From Castellaniella sp049650445 (GTDB lineage Bacteria > Pseudomonadota > Gammaproteobacteria > Burkholderiales > Burkholderiaceae_B), in NCBI RefSeq assembly GCF_049650445.1, contig NZ_JBASAD010000027.1, positions 1 through 64,000 on the forward strand: 64,000 nucleotides of DNA, read 5' to 3'. Positions 22,877-32,266 of the stretch are shown here, one piece after another. The notes under the pieces were generated by a model. The model was not told where the DNA came from, searched no databases, and worked only from the letters and a program-made list of their open reading frames with translations. Within the stretch, counting starts at the first letter, position 1. The number at the start of each line of letters is the position of its first letter. The translations under genes were made by a program, and so were the position numbers.

Positions 22877-23524
22877 ATGAATCATGAACAAGCACTGTAT
22901 CTGCTGGCCGGCGCATGGGGCACCGTCCTGCTGTCGGTCCTGACCTTCGTCTGCTCGGCCCTGCTGGGCCTGACCATCGCCCTGATGCGCATCTCCGACA
23001 GCCGGGCCGTCAAGGGCGCCGCCTTCGGCTACATCAACATCATCCAGGGCACGCCGCTGCTGGTGATCATGGGCATCTGTTTCTACGGTCCCTCCATCTT
23101 CGGCGCCAGCGACACCTCGCCGCTGTTCGCCGCCGTCCTGGCCCTGACGGTCCACGCCGCCGCCTTTCTCGGGGAAATCTGGCGCGGCTGCATCGAATCC
23201 GTGCCGCGCAACCAGTGGGAAGCCGCAGAATGCCTGGGTCTGAACCGCATCCAGCGCATGTTCAAGGTCATCCTCCCGCAAGCGCTGCGCATCGCCACAC
23301 CGCCCACCGTGGGCTTCATGGTCCAGATCGTCAAGAACACCTCGTTCGCCTCGCTGGTCATCGGTTTCGCCGAGCTGTCCTACAACGCCAAGATCCTCAA
23401 CAACTCGACCTTCCAGCCCTTCCTCTATTTCGGCGCGGCGGCGGTCCTGTACTTCTTCATCTGCTACCCCCTGTCCTGGTTCAGCCTGCGCCTCGAGCGC
23501 AAGCTGACCATCGCGCGCAATTAA
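22877..23524 (+). CDS. ABC transporter permease, polar-amino-acid type (system 1)
   Basis: Second inner-membrane subunit, 215 aa, partner of the preceding permease. The INIIQGTPLLVIMGICFYG segment and the EAA loop NQWEAAECLGLNRIQRMFKVILPQAL are diagnostic. Helices span nearly all the length. The ATPase gene starts 19 bp downstream with a good GGAG ribosome site (AAGGAGCCCCC before the ATG). Confidence 0.9.
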   Translation: MNHEQALYLLAGAWGTVLLSVLTFVCSALLGLTIALMRISDSRAVKGAAFGYINIIQGTPLLVIMGICFYGPSIFGASDTSPLFAAVLALTVHAAAFLGEIWRGCIESVPRNQWEAAECLGLNRIQRMFKVILPQALRIATPPTVGFMVQIVKNTSFASLVIGFAELSYNAKILNNSTFQPFLYFGAAAVLYFFICYPLSWFSLRLERKLTIARN

Positions 23525-23543
23525 GGATCCCGAAGGAGCCCCC

Positions 23544-24278
23544 ATGACGGAAGTCGTACGCCTCAGCAACGTCCACAAGCGGTTCGGCGACAACCATGTC
23601 CTCAAAGGCATCGACCTCAGCATTCAAAAGGGCGAGATCGTGGCCATCATCGGCCAGAGCGGCTCCGGAAAAAGCACGGCCCTGCGCTGCATGGACCACC
23701 TGGAGATCATCGACCAGGGGGAAATCACGGTCTGCGGCCATACCTTCGGCACGGGGATTTCCAGCACCGACCTGAAAAAACTGCGCCAGGACGTGGGGAT
23801 CGTGTTCCAGAGCTACAACCTGTTCCCCCACCTGACCGTCGAGCAGAACATCACGCTGGCGCCCCGCTCCGTGCGCAAACTGCCGTCCGAACAGGCCAGA
23901 CGGATCGCCGCCGACGTGCTCGCCCAGGTCGGACTGAGCGAGAAGATCGGCTGCTATCCCGAACAGCTATCGGGGGGGCAGCAGCAGCGCGTCGCCATCG
24001 CCCGGTCCCTCGCCATGGACCCCCAGCTCATGCTGTTCGACGAGGTGACCTCGGCGCTGGACCCGCAGTTGACCGGCGAAGTGCTCCGGGTCATCGAGAA
24101 ACTGGCTGCGGGCGGCATGACCATGGTGCTGGTCACCCACGAAATGGCGTTCGCCATGAAACTCGCCCATCGGGTGATCTTCATGCACGAGGGCAGGATT
24201 CACGAACAGGGCGGCGCGGAAATTCTGCGCCAACCTCGAACCGCCGAATTGCGGCAGTTCGTCAGCAACGGGCTCTGA
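23544..24278 (+). CDS. ABC transporter ATP-binding protein, polar-amino-acid type (system 1)
   Basis: Cytoplasmic ATPase of 244 aa energising system 1. Walker A GQSGSGKST, Q-loop in GIVFQSYNLFPHLTV, signature LSGGQQQRVAIARSLA, Walker B LMLFDEVTSALDP and the switch His in LVTHEMAF are all intact. It closely follows the GlnQ/HisP pattern. The Walker B Asp-Glu is followed by Val rather than Pro (DEVTSALDP), as in a minority of the family. The stop codon lies within a copy of the candidate GntR operator. Confidence 0.93.
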   Translation: MTEVVRLSNVHKRFGDNHVLKGIDLSIQKGEIVAIIGQSGSGKSTALRCMDHLEIIDQGEITVCGHTFGTGISSTDLKKLRQDVGIVFQSYNLFPHLTVEQNITLAPRSVRKLPSEQARRIAADVLAQVGLSEKIGCYPEQLSGGQQQRVAIARSLAMDPQLMLFDEVTSALDPQLTGEVLRVIEKLAAGGMTMVLVTHEMAFAMKLAHRVIFMHEGRIHEQGGAEILRQPRTAELRQFVSNGL

Positions 24279-24285
24279 CCGGTCA
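24271..24285. promoter_or_regulatory. Candidate GntR operator, site 3
   Basis: GGCTCTGACCGGTCA agrees with site 1 at 13 of 15 bases. It overlaps the ATPase stop codon and lies 44 bp before the binding-protein gene, suggesting separate control of the last two genes of the operon. Confidence 0.5.
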
Positions 24286-24328
24286 CAGAGACCGGAAAGC
24301 GCCGACCATTCCTACAGGAGACACAACC

Positions 24329-25153
24329 ATGAGCACTGCATTTCACCTGAATCGCGGCATGGCCGTCCTGGCCATGGGCGCCGCCGCCCTGCTGGCCGCC
24401 GCAGTTCCCGCGCACGCCAACACGCTGGAACAGATCCAGCAGCAAAAAACCCTGCGTGTGGCCATCGACCTCAACGCGCCGCCCTACGGCATGAAGGACG
24501 CCAGCCTGAAGGAAGTCGGCTCGGACGTCGAAACCGCGCGCCTGCTGGCCAAGGACCTGGGCGTCAAGCTCGAAATCGTGCCCACCACCCAGGCCAACCG
24601 CATCCCGTTCCTGCTGACGAACAAGGCCGACGTGGTGATTTCCAGCCTGACGATCACGCCGCAACGCCAGGAAGTCGTCGATTTCACCATCCCCTATGCC
24701 GCCATCCAGTCGGTCATCGCCGCGCCCGAAAGCGCCGCCATCTCGTCGATGAAAGACCTGGCCGGCAAGACCGTGATGACCGCGCGCGGCACGACCAACG
24801 ACGCCAACGTCACCAAGCTGGCGCCCGCCGACACGAACATCGTGCGCTTCGAGAACGATGCCACCGCCATGACCGCCGTCACCAGCGGCCGGGGCGACAT
24901 CTATTCCGGCGCCCCGGCCATCATCGCGTCGCTGAACAAGCAACTGGCTGAAAGCGGCAAACCGCCCCTGGTCACCAAGGTCGTCATGGCCACCTCCATG
25001 CTGGGCATCGGCGTGGCGAAGAACAATCCGCAGCTCCTCGACAAAATGAACGAGCTGATCCGCAAGACCCTGAAGAGCGGCGAGCTGAACACCATCTACA
25101 AGCAATACCACGGCGCCGACCTGCCGGCCGAAGTCGTGGCCGAAGGCAAATAG
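24329..25153 (+). CDS. Periplasmic binding protein, PAAT family, possibly for a sugar acid (system 1)
   Basis: Exported solute-binding protein of 274 aa: signal peptide about 1-30 (cleavage after AHA), then the two-lobed fold of the HisJ/GlnH family. The ligand-carboxylate Arg is kept at residue 113 (LTITPQRQEVVDF). The Asp that normally binds the ligand alpha-amino group, five residues after the GR-D Asp (HisJ Asp161, GlnH Asp157), is Ala195 here (GRGDIYSGAPA). I infer a carboxylate without an alpha-amino group, for instance an aldonate. It precedes the FucD-like gene by 49 bp. Confidence 0.88.
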   Translation: MSTAFHLNRGMAVLAMGAAALLAAAVPAHANTLEQIQQQKTLRVAIDLNAPPYGMKDASLKEVGSDVETARLLAKDLGVKLEIVPTTQANRIPFLLTNKADVVISSLTITPQRQEVVDFTIPYAAIQSVIAAPESAAISSMKDLAGKTVMTARGTTNDANVTKLAPADTNIVRFENDATAMTAVTSGRGDIYSGAPAIIASLNKQLAESGKPPLVTKVVMATSMLGIGVAKNNPQLLDKMNELIRKTLKSGELNTIYKQYHGADLPAEVVAEGK

Positions 25154-25202
25154 ACGTTCAGCCCAACGCAATCTCCTTGAATCGTGTGAACAGGCCCAGA
25201 CC

Positions 25203-26482
25203 ATGACCCTCATCCAATCCATCGAAGTCCTGGACGTCCGGTTCCCGACGTCCGCGCATCTGGACGGCTCGGACGCCATGAACCCGGACCCGGACTACTC
25301 CGCCGCCTACGCCATCCTGCACACGGACGTCGACGGACTGGAGGGCCATGGCCTGACCTTCACGATCGGACGCGGCACGGAAATCTGCTGCGCCGCGATC
25401 GAGGCCCTGAAACCCAGGCTGATCGGCCTGGATCTGGACTGGATCACCGAAGACATGGGGCGCTTCTGGCGCCACATGACCTCGGACAGCCAACTGCGCT
25501 GGATCGGTCCCGACAAGGGCGCCATCCACCTGGCCACCGCAGCGCTGGTCAACGCCGTCTGGGATCTCTGGGCCAAGGCCGAGGGCAAGCCGGTCTGGCG
25601 GCTGGTGGCCGACATGACGCCGGAGCAGATCGTCCGGCTGATCGACTTCCGCTACATCACCGACTGCATCACACCCGACGAAGCGCTCGCGCTCCTGACG
25701 CGACAGGCCGCCGGCAAGGCCGGGCGCCTGCAGGAACTGGAGCGCAACGGCTACCCTTGCTACACGACCTCCGCCGGATGGCTGGGCTACGCCGACGACA
25801 AGCTGCGCCGCCTGGCCACGCAGGCCGTGCAGGCGGGCTTCTCGCACATCAAGCTCAAAGTGGGCCGCGATCTCGAGGACGACATCCGCCGGGTGCGGAT
25901 CGCCCGCGAGGTCCTGGGCGAGGACCGCCATCTGATGATCGACGCCAACCAGGTCTGGGAAGTCGATCAGGCGATCCCCTGGCTGGAGCAACTGGCTTTC
26001 GCCAAGCCCTGGTTCATCGAGGAACCCACCAGCCCGGACGACGTCGCGGGGCACCGGCGCATCCGCCAGGCCATGCTGGGCCGCATGCAGGTCGCCACCG
26101 GGGAAATGTGCCAGAACCGCGTGCTGTTCAAACAGCTCATCATGGAATCGGCGGTGGACGTGGTGCAGATCGACGCCTGCCGTCTCGGCGGCGTCAACGA
26201 AGTGCTGGCCGTCATGCTGATGGCGGCCAAGTACGGCCTGAAGGTCTGCCCCCATGCCGGCGGCGTGGGCCTGTGTGAATATGTCCAGCACCTGTCGATG
26301 ATCGACTACCTGTGCTTTGCCGCCACCAAGGAAGGCCGCGTCATCGAGTACGTCGATCACCTGCACGAGCACTTCGTCGACCCGTGCACGATCCGGCAGG
26401 CCGCCTACATGCCGCCGACCCGGCCCGGCTACTCGATCGAGATGAAGCGGGAATCGCTGGAGCGCTACCGCTTCCGTCCGGC

Positions 26483-26489
<7 letters not shown>
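25203..26489 (+). CDS. fucD: L-fuconate dehydratase-like enzyme (enolase superfamily)
   Basis: Mg-dependent acid-sugar dehydratase of 428 aa, converting L-fuconate or a close aldonate to its 2-keto-3-deoxy acid. The N-terminal capping domain begins IEVLDVRFPTSAHLDGSDAM and contains DYSAAY and TIGRG, strikingly like characterised Xanthomonas L-fuconate dehydratase. Barrel residues: KxK at 217/219, metal ligands Asp247, Glu273 and Glu301, and catalytic His351 (CPHAGGVGLCE), the same number as in Xanthomonas. One change is seen: GEHTQNR reads GEMCQNR at 301-305, next to the third metal ligand. The product fits the SDR and hydrolase encoded at 29-31 kb. Its 3' end overlaps the convergent ATPase gene by 7 bp. 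Confidence 0.88.
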
Positions 26490-27229
<740 letters not shown>

Positions 27230-27280
27230 GAGAAGCGATCCTGGGGCGGCGCGCGACCGGGCGCGCGCCGCAGCAAGCGA

Positions 27281-28102
27281 TTATTGAGCGGGATGGGTGA
27301 CCGATTCAGGCAGGGGAACGTGCAGCCACTGCTCGAACAGCGCGTTCAGCTTGCCGCTGGCCAGGTCGGCCGCAATGAAATCATTCATCGCCTGCAGCAG
27401 TTCGGGCCGATCTTTGCGCATGGCGATCGCCATGCGCTGCTCGTTGATCACGTACAGGACCTTGTATTTGCCGGGAAAGCGTTTCTGCACGTCGGCGGCG
27501 ATCACCGACGAAGTGCCGACCGCGTCGACCTGACCGACCAGCATCGCCTGCAGGGCCGAGGCGTCGTCATCGAAGCGATGCAGCTTGGTGCCCTCGGGCG
27601 CGACCTTGGTCACGCCGATGTCCGTGGTGCTGGCGCGGGGCACGCCGATCTTGTATTTGGGGAAATCCGCCGGGGAGGAAATCCCCACGCCCTCGGGTCC
27701 CAGCAGGACCATGCTGGCCGCCGAATAAGGCCGGGAGAACTGGATCTGCTTTTCGCGCTCGGGCGTGATCGCCAGCGAAGCCACCAGCACGTCCGCCTTG
27801 TCGGTCAGCAGGAACGGGATGCGGTTGGGCCCCGTCATGATCACGTATTCCAGCTTGAGGCCGTAGTGGTCCGCCAGCAGTTTCGCCACGCCGCCATCGT
27901 AGCCGCTGGGCTGGTTGTTGGCATCCGCAGCCGCATAGGGCGGCCAGTCGACCAGCACCCCGACCTTGAGGGTGCCGCGATCCTTGACCTGCTGCCAATA
28001 GTTGTCGGCGGCGACGGCCGAACCCGCCGACGCCGCCAGCAAGGTGCCCAGCACCGGGACCAGCAGCTTCTTCAGGATTTTCGATAGAACCAGACCTTGC
28101 AT
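27281..28102 (-). CDS. Periplasmic binding protein, PAAT family, possibly for a sugar acid (system 2)
   Basis: Exported binding protein of 273 aa with a signal peptide to about residue 31 (SAVA-A). It keeps the carboxylate-binding Arg116 (LAITPEREKQIQF), but the Asp expected five residues after Asp193 is Ser198 (QVDAVGTSSV). Like the system 1 protein, it therefore lacks the usual amino-group ligand, and the two replaced it differently (Ala versus Ser). I infer binding of a non-amino carboxylate such as a sugar acid. Position between permease and ATPase genes is normal for the class. Confidence 0.88.
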   Translation of the reverse strand: MQGLVLSKILKKLLVPVLGTLLAASAGSAVAADNYWQQVKDRGTLKVGVLVDWPPYAAADANNQPSGYDGGVAKLLADHYGLKLEYVIMTGPNRIPFLLTDKADVLVASLAITPEREKQIQFSRPYSAASMVLLGPEGVGISSPADFPKYKIGVPRASTTDIGVTKVAPEGTKLHRFDDDASALQAMLVGQVDAVGTSSVIAADVQKRFPGKYKVLYVINEQRMAIAMRKDRPELLQAMNDFIAADLASGKLNALFEQWLHVPLPESVTHPAQ

Positions 28103-28142
28103 GGATATCTCCGTGAATGACTTATTGTGTAAAAACAGGCGA

Positions 28143-28793
28143 TCAGCGCAATGAAACCGACAGCCGATACTCCAGACGCCGTGACAGCCGGGACAACGGC
28201 CAGCACAAGCAGAAGTACAGAAAGGCCACGAACGCGAACACGGCGACCGGGGCGAACGTAGCGTTGTTGATGATCTGACCGGTGCGGGTCAGTTCAGTGA
28301 AGCCGATGATGGCCGTCAGAGACGTGCCCTTGATGATCTGCACCATGAAGCCCACCGTGGGCGGCACGGCGATCTTGAAGGCCTGCGGCAGCACCACGTA
28401 CCGCAGCCGGTTGAAATCGCTCAGGTTCAGGGCGCAGGCGGCCTCGGTCTGCCCCCGGGGCACGGCTTCGATGCAGCCGCGCCAGATATCGCCCAGGAAG
28501 GCGCTGGTGTTCAGAATCAACGCCACGCCGGCGGCCAGCCAGGGATCGACGTCCAGGCCCAGGATCGGAAAGCCGAAGAAGATCAGGAACAACTGCATCA
28601 GCAGGGGCGTGCCCTGGAACAGAATGATGAACCCGCTCGCCAGATGGACGAGCCAGCGGCTGCGTGCCGTCCGGGCCAGCGCAACCGCCAGGCCGCCCAG
28701 GCTGCCGCCGACCAGCGCAATCGCCGCCAGGGCCAGCGTCCAGCGCGCCGACATCAGGATCGACTGGAAATCCAGTGCGGAAAGTTCGCGCAT
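28143..28793 (-). CDS. ABC transporter permease, polar-amino-acid type (system 2)
   Basis: Inner-membrane subunit, 216 aa, five predicted helices. FIILFQGTPLLMQLFLIFFG and the EAA loop GQTEAACALNLSDFNRLRYVVLPQAF identify it as a HisQ/GlnP-type permease. It starts one base after the stop of the other permease, so the pair is translationally coupled. Confidence 0.9.
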   Translation of the reverse strand: MRELSALDFQSILMSARWTLALAAIALVGGSLGGLAVALARTARSRWLVHLASGFIILFQGTPLLMQLFLIFFGFPILGLDVDPWLAAGVALILNTSAFLGDIWRGCIEAVPRGQTEAACALNLSDFNRLRYVVLPQAFKIAVPPTVGFMVQIIKGTSLTAIIGFTELTRTGQIINNATFAPVAVFAFVAFLYFCLCWPLSRLSRRLEYRLSVSLR

Positions 28794-28794
28794 G

Positions 28795-29466
28795 TCAGCG
28801 GCCCTCCGGGTAATAGAGGAAATTGCGCCAGATCACCTTGAACAGGCCCATGAACATCAGGGACAGGGCGAAGTAGATGATGGTGACCGTGATGTAGATC
28901 TCGAAACTGCGGAAGGTCTCGGACTGGATGTTCGCCGCCACCGAAGCCAGGTCGTCGGCGGAAACCGCCGACACGATGCTGGAAGTCAGCATCAGCAGGA
29001 TGAACTGGCTGGACAGCGCCGGGAAGATCGTCTTCAGCGCGGGCCGCAGCACGACGTGCAGGAACACCTGGTAGCGTTTCAGGTTCAACGCCATGCCGGC
29101 CTCGACCTGGCCCTTCGGAACGGCCTCGATGCCCGCGCGCAGGATCTCGGTGGCGAACGCGCCGAGATTCACGAACATGGTCACCAGGGCGGCCGTCGTC
29201 GCCGTCATCTGCACCCCCAGGGACGGCAGGGCGAAGAAGAAGAAAAACAACTGGACCAGGAACGGCGTATTGCGGACGACCTCGATATAGGTGTCGATGG
29301 CCAGACACAGCAGGCGGCCGCCATGATTCTTGCCCCAGGAGCAGAAAATGGCGATCAGCAGGCCGATGACCATGGCGCCCAGGGAAAGCTGAATGGTGTT
29401 CAGCGTTCCCTGCAGCAGCATAGGCCATGATTCGAAAATGGCGTCGAACTGAAACTGGTAGTGCAT
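28795..29466 (-). CDS. ABC transporter permease, polar-amino-acid type (system 2)
   Basis: Inner-membrane subunit, 223 aa, starting MHYQFQFDAIFESWPMLLQG, the same opening pattern as the first system 1 permease. EAA loop: GQVEAGMALNLKRYQVFLHVVLRPAL. It begins 5 bp after the hydrolase gene, showing that the transporter and the catabolic enzymes are one transcription unit. Confidence 0.9.
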   Translation of the reverse strand: MHYQFQFDAIFESWPMLLQGTLNTIQLSLGAMVIGLLIAIFCSWGKNHGGRLLCLAIDTYIEVVRNTPFLVQLFFFFFALPSLGVQMTATTAALVTMFVNLGAFATEILRAGIEAVPKGQVEAGMALNLKRYQVFLHVVLRPALKTIFPALSSQFILLMLTSSIVSAVSADDLASVAANIQSETFRSFEIYITVTIIYFALSLMFMGLFKVIWRNFLYYPEGR

Positions 29467-29471
29467 GATGA

Positions 29472-30329
29472 TCAGTCGAGCAGGCTGGCATCCCAGGCCA
29501 GCACCTGCTGGTGCTGTTCACCCAGGCCCTCGATACCGAGCCTGACCGTGTCGCCCTGCTTCAGATAGACCGGCGGCTTCTGCCCCAGCCCGACCCCCGG
29601 AGGCGTGCCCGTGGAGATGATGTCGCCCGGGTACAGAGTCGTGAAACGGCTGATGTAATGCACCAGGGTGGCCACATCGAAGACCATGGTCTTGCTGTTG
29701 CCGTCCTGGTAGCGCTTGCCGTTGACCTCCAGCCACATGGCCAGATTCTGCGGATCGGTGATTTCGTCCGTGGTCACCAGCCAGGGGCCGACGGGGCCGA
29801 AGGTGTCGCAGCCCTTGCCCTTGTCCCAGGTGCCGCTGCGTTCGAGCTGATATTCGCGCTCGGACACGTCGTTGATGACGCAATAGCCGGCCACGTGGGC
29901 CAGCGCGTCTTCCTTGGACACATACCGGGCCTTGCTGCCGATGACGACACCCAGTTCGACTTCCCAGTCGGTCTTGACCGAGTCCTGAGGCATGACGATG
30001 GGGTCGTTCGCCCCCGAGGGACGCGACCATTTATTGAACAGCACCGGTTCCGCGGGAATCTCGGCTCCGGTTTCGGCCGCGTGATCGCTGTAGTTCAGGC
30101 CCACGCACAGGAACTTGCCCGGATTGCGGAACGGCACCCCGATCCGCCCCGGCGCCGCGACCAGCGGCAGCGTGTGCGGATCGATCGCCCGCAGGGCGGC
30201 CAGCGCGGCGGGCCGCAGGGATTCGGCCGTGATGTCGTCGATGACGGAAGAAAGATCGCGGATCTGGCCCTGATCATCGACCAGAGCCGGCTTTTCCTGG
30301 CCCACCGGGCCGTAACGCAGCAATTTCAT
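29472..30329 (-). CDS. Fumarylacetoacetate-hydrolase-family lyase, probable 2,4-diketo-3-deoxy-L-fuconate hydrolase
   Basis: Cytoplasmic C-C bond hydrolase of 285 aa. The FAH domain begins near residue 70 (GKFLCVGLNYSDHAAETG). The metal-binding acidic triad is present in DWEVELGVVIG and VINDVSERE; STGTPPGVGLGQKPP is the usual C-terminal loop. By context (next to a 2-keto-3-deoxy-fuconate dehydrogenase-like SDR and near a FucD homologue) it should split a 2,4-diketo-3-deoxy sugar acid to pyruvate and lactate. The ATG at 30329 has AGGAG seven bases upstream; a longer frame into the SDR gene is not coding. Confidence 0.85.
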   Translation of the reverse strand: MKLLRYGPVGQEKPALVDDQGQIRDLSSVIDDITAESLRPAALAALRAIDPHTLPLVAAPGRIGVPFRNPGKFLCVGLNYSDHAAETGAEIPAEPVLFNKWSRPSGANDPIVMPQDSVKTDWEVELGVVIGSKARYVSKEDALAHVAGYCVINDVSEREYQLERSGTWDKGKGCDTFGPVGPWLVTTDEITDPQNLAMWLEVNGKRYQDGNSKTMVFDVATLVHYISRFTTLYPGDIISTGTPPGVGLGQKPPVYLKQGDTVRLGIEGLGEQHQQVLAWDASLLD

Positions 30330-30354
30330 GTGAACTCTCCTGAAATGGGCGGGA

Positions 30355-31101
30355 TCAGTTGACCCAGCCGCCGTCGATGATGTTGATGGTGCCTGTCGTA
30401 TAGCCGGATTCGTCGCCCGCCAGATAGACGGCCAGCGCCGCGACTTCTTCGGGCGTGCCCAGACGGCCGATGGGCTGGCGCGCCACGAAGGCGTCGCGCA
30501 CCGTGTCGACGGATGTGGTCTGGGCCTGGGCCTGGGCCTGCAGGCGGTCACGCAGCGACGGCGATTCGACCGTCCCCGGGCAAATGGCGTTGCAGCGGAT
30601 GCCCCGGCTGACGAAGTCGGCCGCGATGGCCTTGCTCAGGCCGATGACCGCAGCCTTGGTCGTGCCGTACACGAAGCGGTTGGGCACCCCCTTGATGCTG
30701 GAGGCGACCGACGACACGTTGACGATGGCGCCCGCACCCTTGTCGAGCATGCCCGGCAGCACGGCACGGCACATTTCATACATGGACGTGACGTTCAGTC
30801 CGAACGAAAAATCCCAGGCCTCGCGGCTGCACTCGAGAATGGACCCGCTGTCCACGTAGCCGACACAGTTGAAGAGCACGTCCACCGGGCCGATCCCGGC
30901 CACCAGCGCCGCGATGGCGGCGGGGTCCGTGACATCGAGCACGCGGGTCTCGCAGCCCGTCAGCGAACGGAGCGCCTCTGCGTTGATGTCGGTGGCGATG
31001 ACTCTGGCGCCCTCGTCCTGAAAGCGCTGCGCCGTGGCCTTGCCGATGCCATTGCCCGCCGCAGTGACGAGCGCGGTTTTTCCGGAAAGTCGACCTGCCA
31101 T
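30355..31101 (-). CDS. Short-chain dehydrogenase, probable 2-keto-3-deoxy-L-fuconate dehydrogenase
   Basis: NAD(P)-dependent classical SDR, 248 aa. The nucleotide motif TAAGNGIGKA is at 13-22; Asp38 (ATDINAEAL) after the second strand favours NAD. The catalytic Asn103, Ser131 region and Tyr145-x3-Lys149 (VYGTTKA) are intact. It resembles the dehydrogenases that oxidise 2-keto-3-deoxy-L-fuconate at C4 in the non-phosphorylated fucose/rhamnose route. First gene of the leftward six-gene operon, 268 bp from the divergent IclR gene. Confidence 0.86.
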   Translation of the reverse strand: MAGRLSGKTALVTAAGNGIGKATAQRFQDEGARVIATDINAEALRSLTGCETRVLDVTDPAAIAALVAGIGPVDVLFNCVGYVDSGSILECSREAWDFSFGLNVTSMYEMCRAVLPGMLDKGAGAIVNVSSVASSIKGVPNRFVYGTTKAAVIGLSKAIAADFVSRGIRCNAICPGTVESPSLRDRLQAQAQAQTTSVDTVRDAFVARQPIGRLGTPEEVAALAVYLAGDESGYTTGTINIIDGGWVN

Positions 31102-31369
31102 TGTTCATGCTCCTTGTCGTGCGAGCCGGAAAATCGGTCCGGGAACAACCACGGATCGGCCAGCCGGTTCAGTAAGAGATGAAATCCATTCCTTAGATGA
31201 AAATGAATTTCTTATTTGAATGAATGGATATCTTATCCATCAAATCTTTGGAAAACAAAGGCATAATCAGAGATACGGATAGGTATTTACCCTATAAACC
31301 GTAAATTTATCCATATTTCGTTCATTTTTATTTCTTATATGAATTTATAATTTCTTTGATGAAATAAAA
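31102..31369. promoter_or_regulatory. AT-rich divergent control region of the SDR operon and the IclR gene
   Basis: Strikingly AT-rich for this genome. It contains four copies of an imperfect palindrome TTCTTATATGAA: TTCCTTAGATGAA at 31189-31201, TTCTTATTTGAA at 31209-31220, TTCTTATATGAA at 31332-31343 and TTCTTTGATGAA at 31352-31363. Each pair is spaced 20 bp and lies near one of the two genes. A perfect inverted repeat ATGGATA-TCT-TATCCAT lies at 31224-31240. These are likely binding sites for the divergent IclR regulator; the assignment is inferred. Confidence 0.6.
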
Positions 31370-32254
31370 ATGGCGCGATCGATGATCCAGCAGCCTCAAC
31401 ACCCACCGGAAACGATGCCTCGCACGAACATGCCCGATCCTTCAGCCGCCCCAGCCTCGCCCTCCTCTGACGAAACCGTGCGCTACAGCGCCCCCGCCCT
31501 GGACAAGGGGCTCGATATTCTGGAAGTCCTGAGCCGGACGGCCGAAGGCTGCACGCTGAAACAACTGGCCGACGCCCTGAACCGCAACGTCAACCAGATT
31601 TTCCGCATGGTGGTGGCGCTGCACCGCCGGGGCTACATCCAGTCCGACGCCAACGACCGCTACACGCTCACGCTGAAGATGTTCTGTCTGGCGCATCGTC
31701 AGCCGCCCCTCAAGCGTCTGGTCCAGACGGCATTGCCGCTGCTCAACGAACTGGCGGAACGCGCCCGCCAGTCGTGCCACCTGGCCGTCTACGAGCAGGG
31801 ATGCAGCGTGGTCATCGCCCAGGTCGATGCACCCGACCGCTGGTCTTTCGGGTTGAAGACCGGCTCTTTCATGGGGCTGACCGATACGTCTTCGGGTCAC
31901 ATCCTGCTGGCCTACCAGGACGAGATCGGCCGGGCCCGCATGCTGCGCAACCACAGCAAGGTCGAGGGCGAACTCGACATGGACCCCGGCCATCTGCTGT
32001 CGATGCTCGCCGATGTGCGGCGCGCGGGCTATTCGATCATGCCCAGCAAGCAGATACAGGGCGTCACCAATATCGCCTTCCCCGTGCACAGTCTGAACCA
32101 CAAAGTGGTGGCCGCCATCAATGTGCCGTACATCGCGCGCATCGACGCAGCCGCCACCCCCTCCATCGAAGAGGTCAAGCACATCCAGGCCGATATCAGC
32201 GCGCGCCTGTCGCGCGCGCTGGGGGCCGACGCGGACGCTCAGGTCCAGGCCTAG
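31370..32254 (+). CDS. IclR-family transcriptional regulator
   Basis: Regulator of 294 aa. After a Pro-rich start of about 40 residues comes a winged HTH (about 42-100: ALDKGLDILEVLSRTAEGCTLKQLADALNRNVNQIFRMVVAL) and the GAF-like IclR effector domain with the SFMGLTDTSSGHILLAYQ and GVTNIAFPVHS elements. It is divergent from the SDR-hydrolase-transporter operon, which it probably controls in response to a sugar acid or keto acid. Several ATGs exist near the start (31370, 31382, 31415); none has a strong ribosome site, so the true start is uncertain. Confidence 0.88.
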   Translation: MARSMIQQPQHPPETMPRTNMPDPSAAPASPSSDETVRYSAPALDKGLDILEVLSRTAEGCTLKQLADALNRNVNQIFRMVVALHRRGYIQSDANDRYTLTLKMFCLAHRQPPLKRLVQTALPLLNELAERARQSCHLAVYEQGCSVVIAQVDAPDRWSFGLKTGSFMGLTDTSSGHILLAYQDEIGRARMLRNHSKVEGELDMDPGHLLSMLADVRRAGYSIMPSKQIQGVTNIAFPVHSLNHKVVAAINVPYIARIDAAATPSIEEVKHIQADISARLSRALGADADAQVQA

Positions 32255-32266
32255 CCCCCGGGGGGA

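Noticed and set aside
30330..30551. Upstream extension of the FAH-family hydrolase into the SDR gene
   Set aside because: Arg/Pro/Ser-rich and out of frame with the SDR; the ATG at 30329 has a strong AGGAG.
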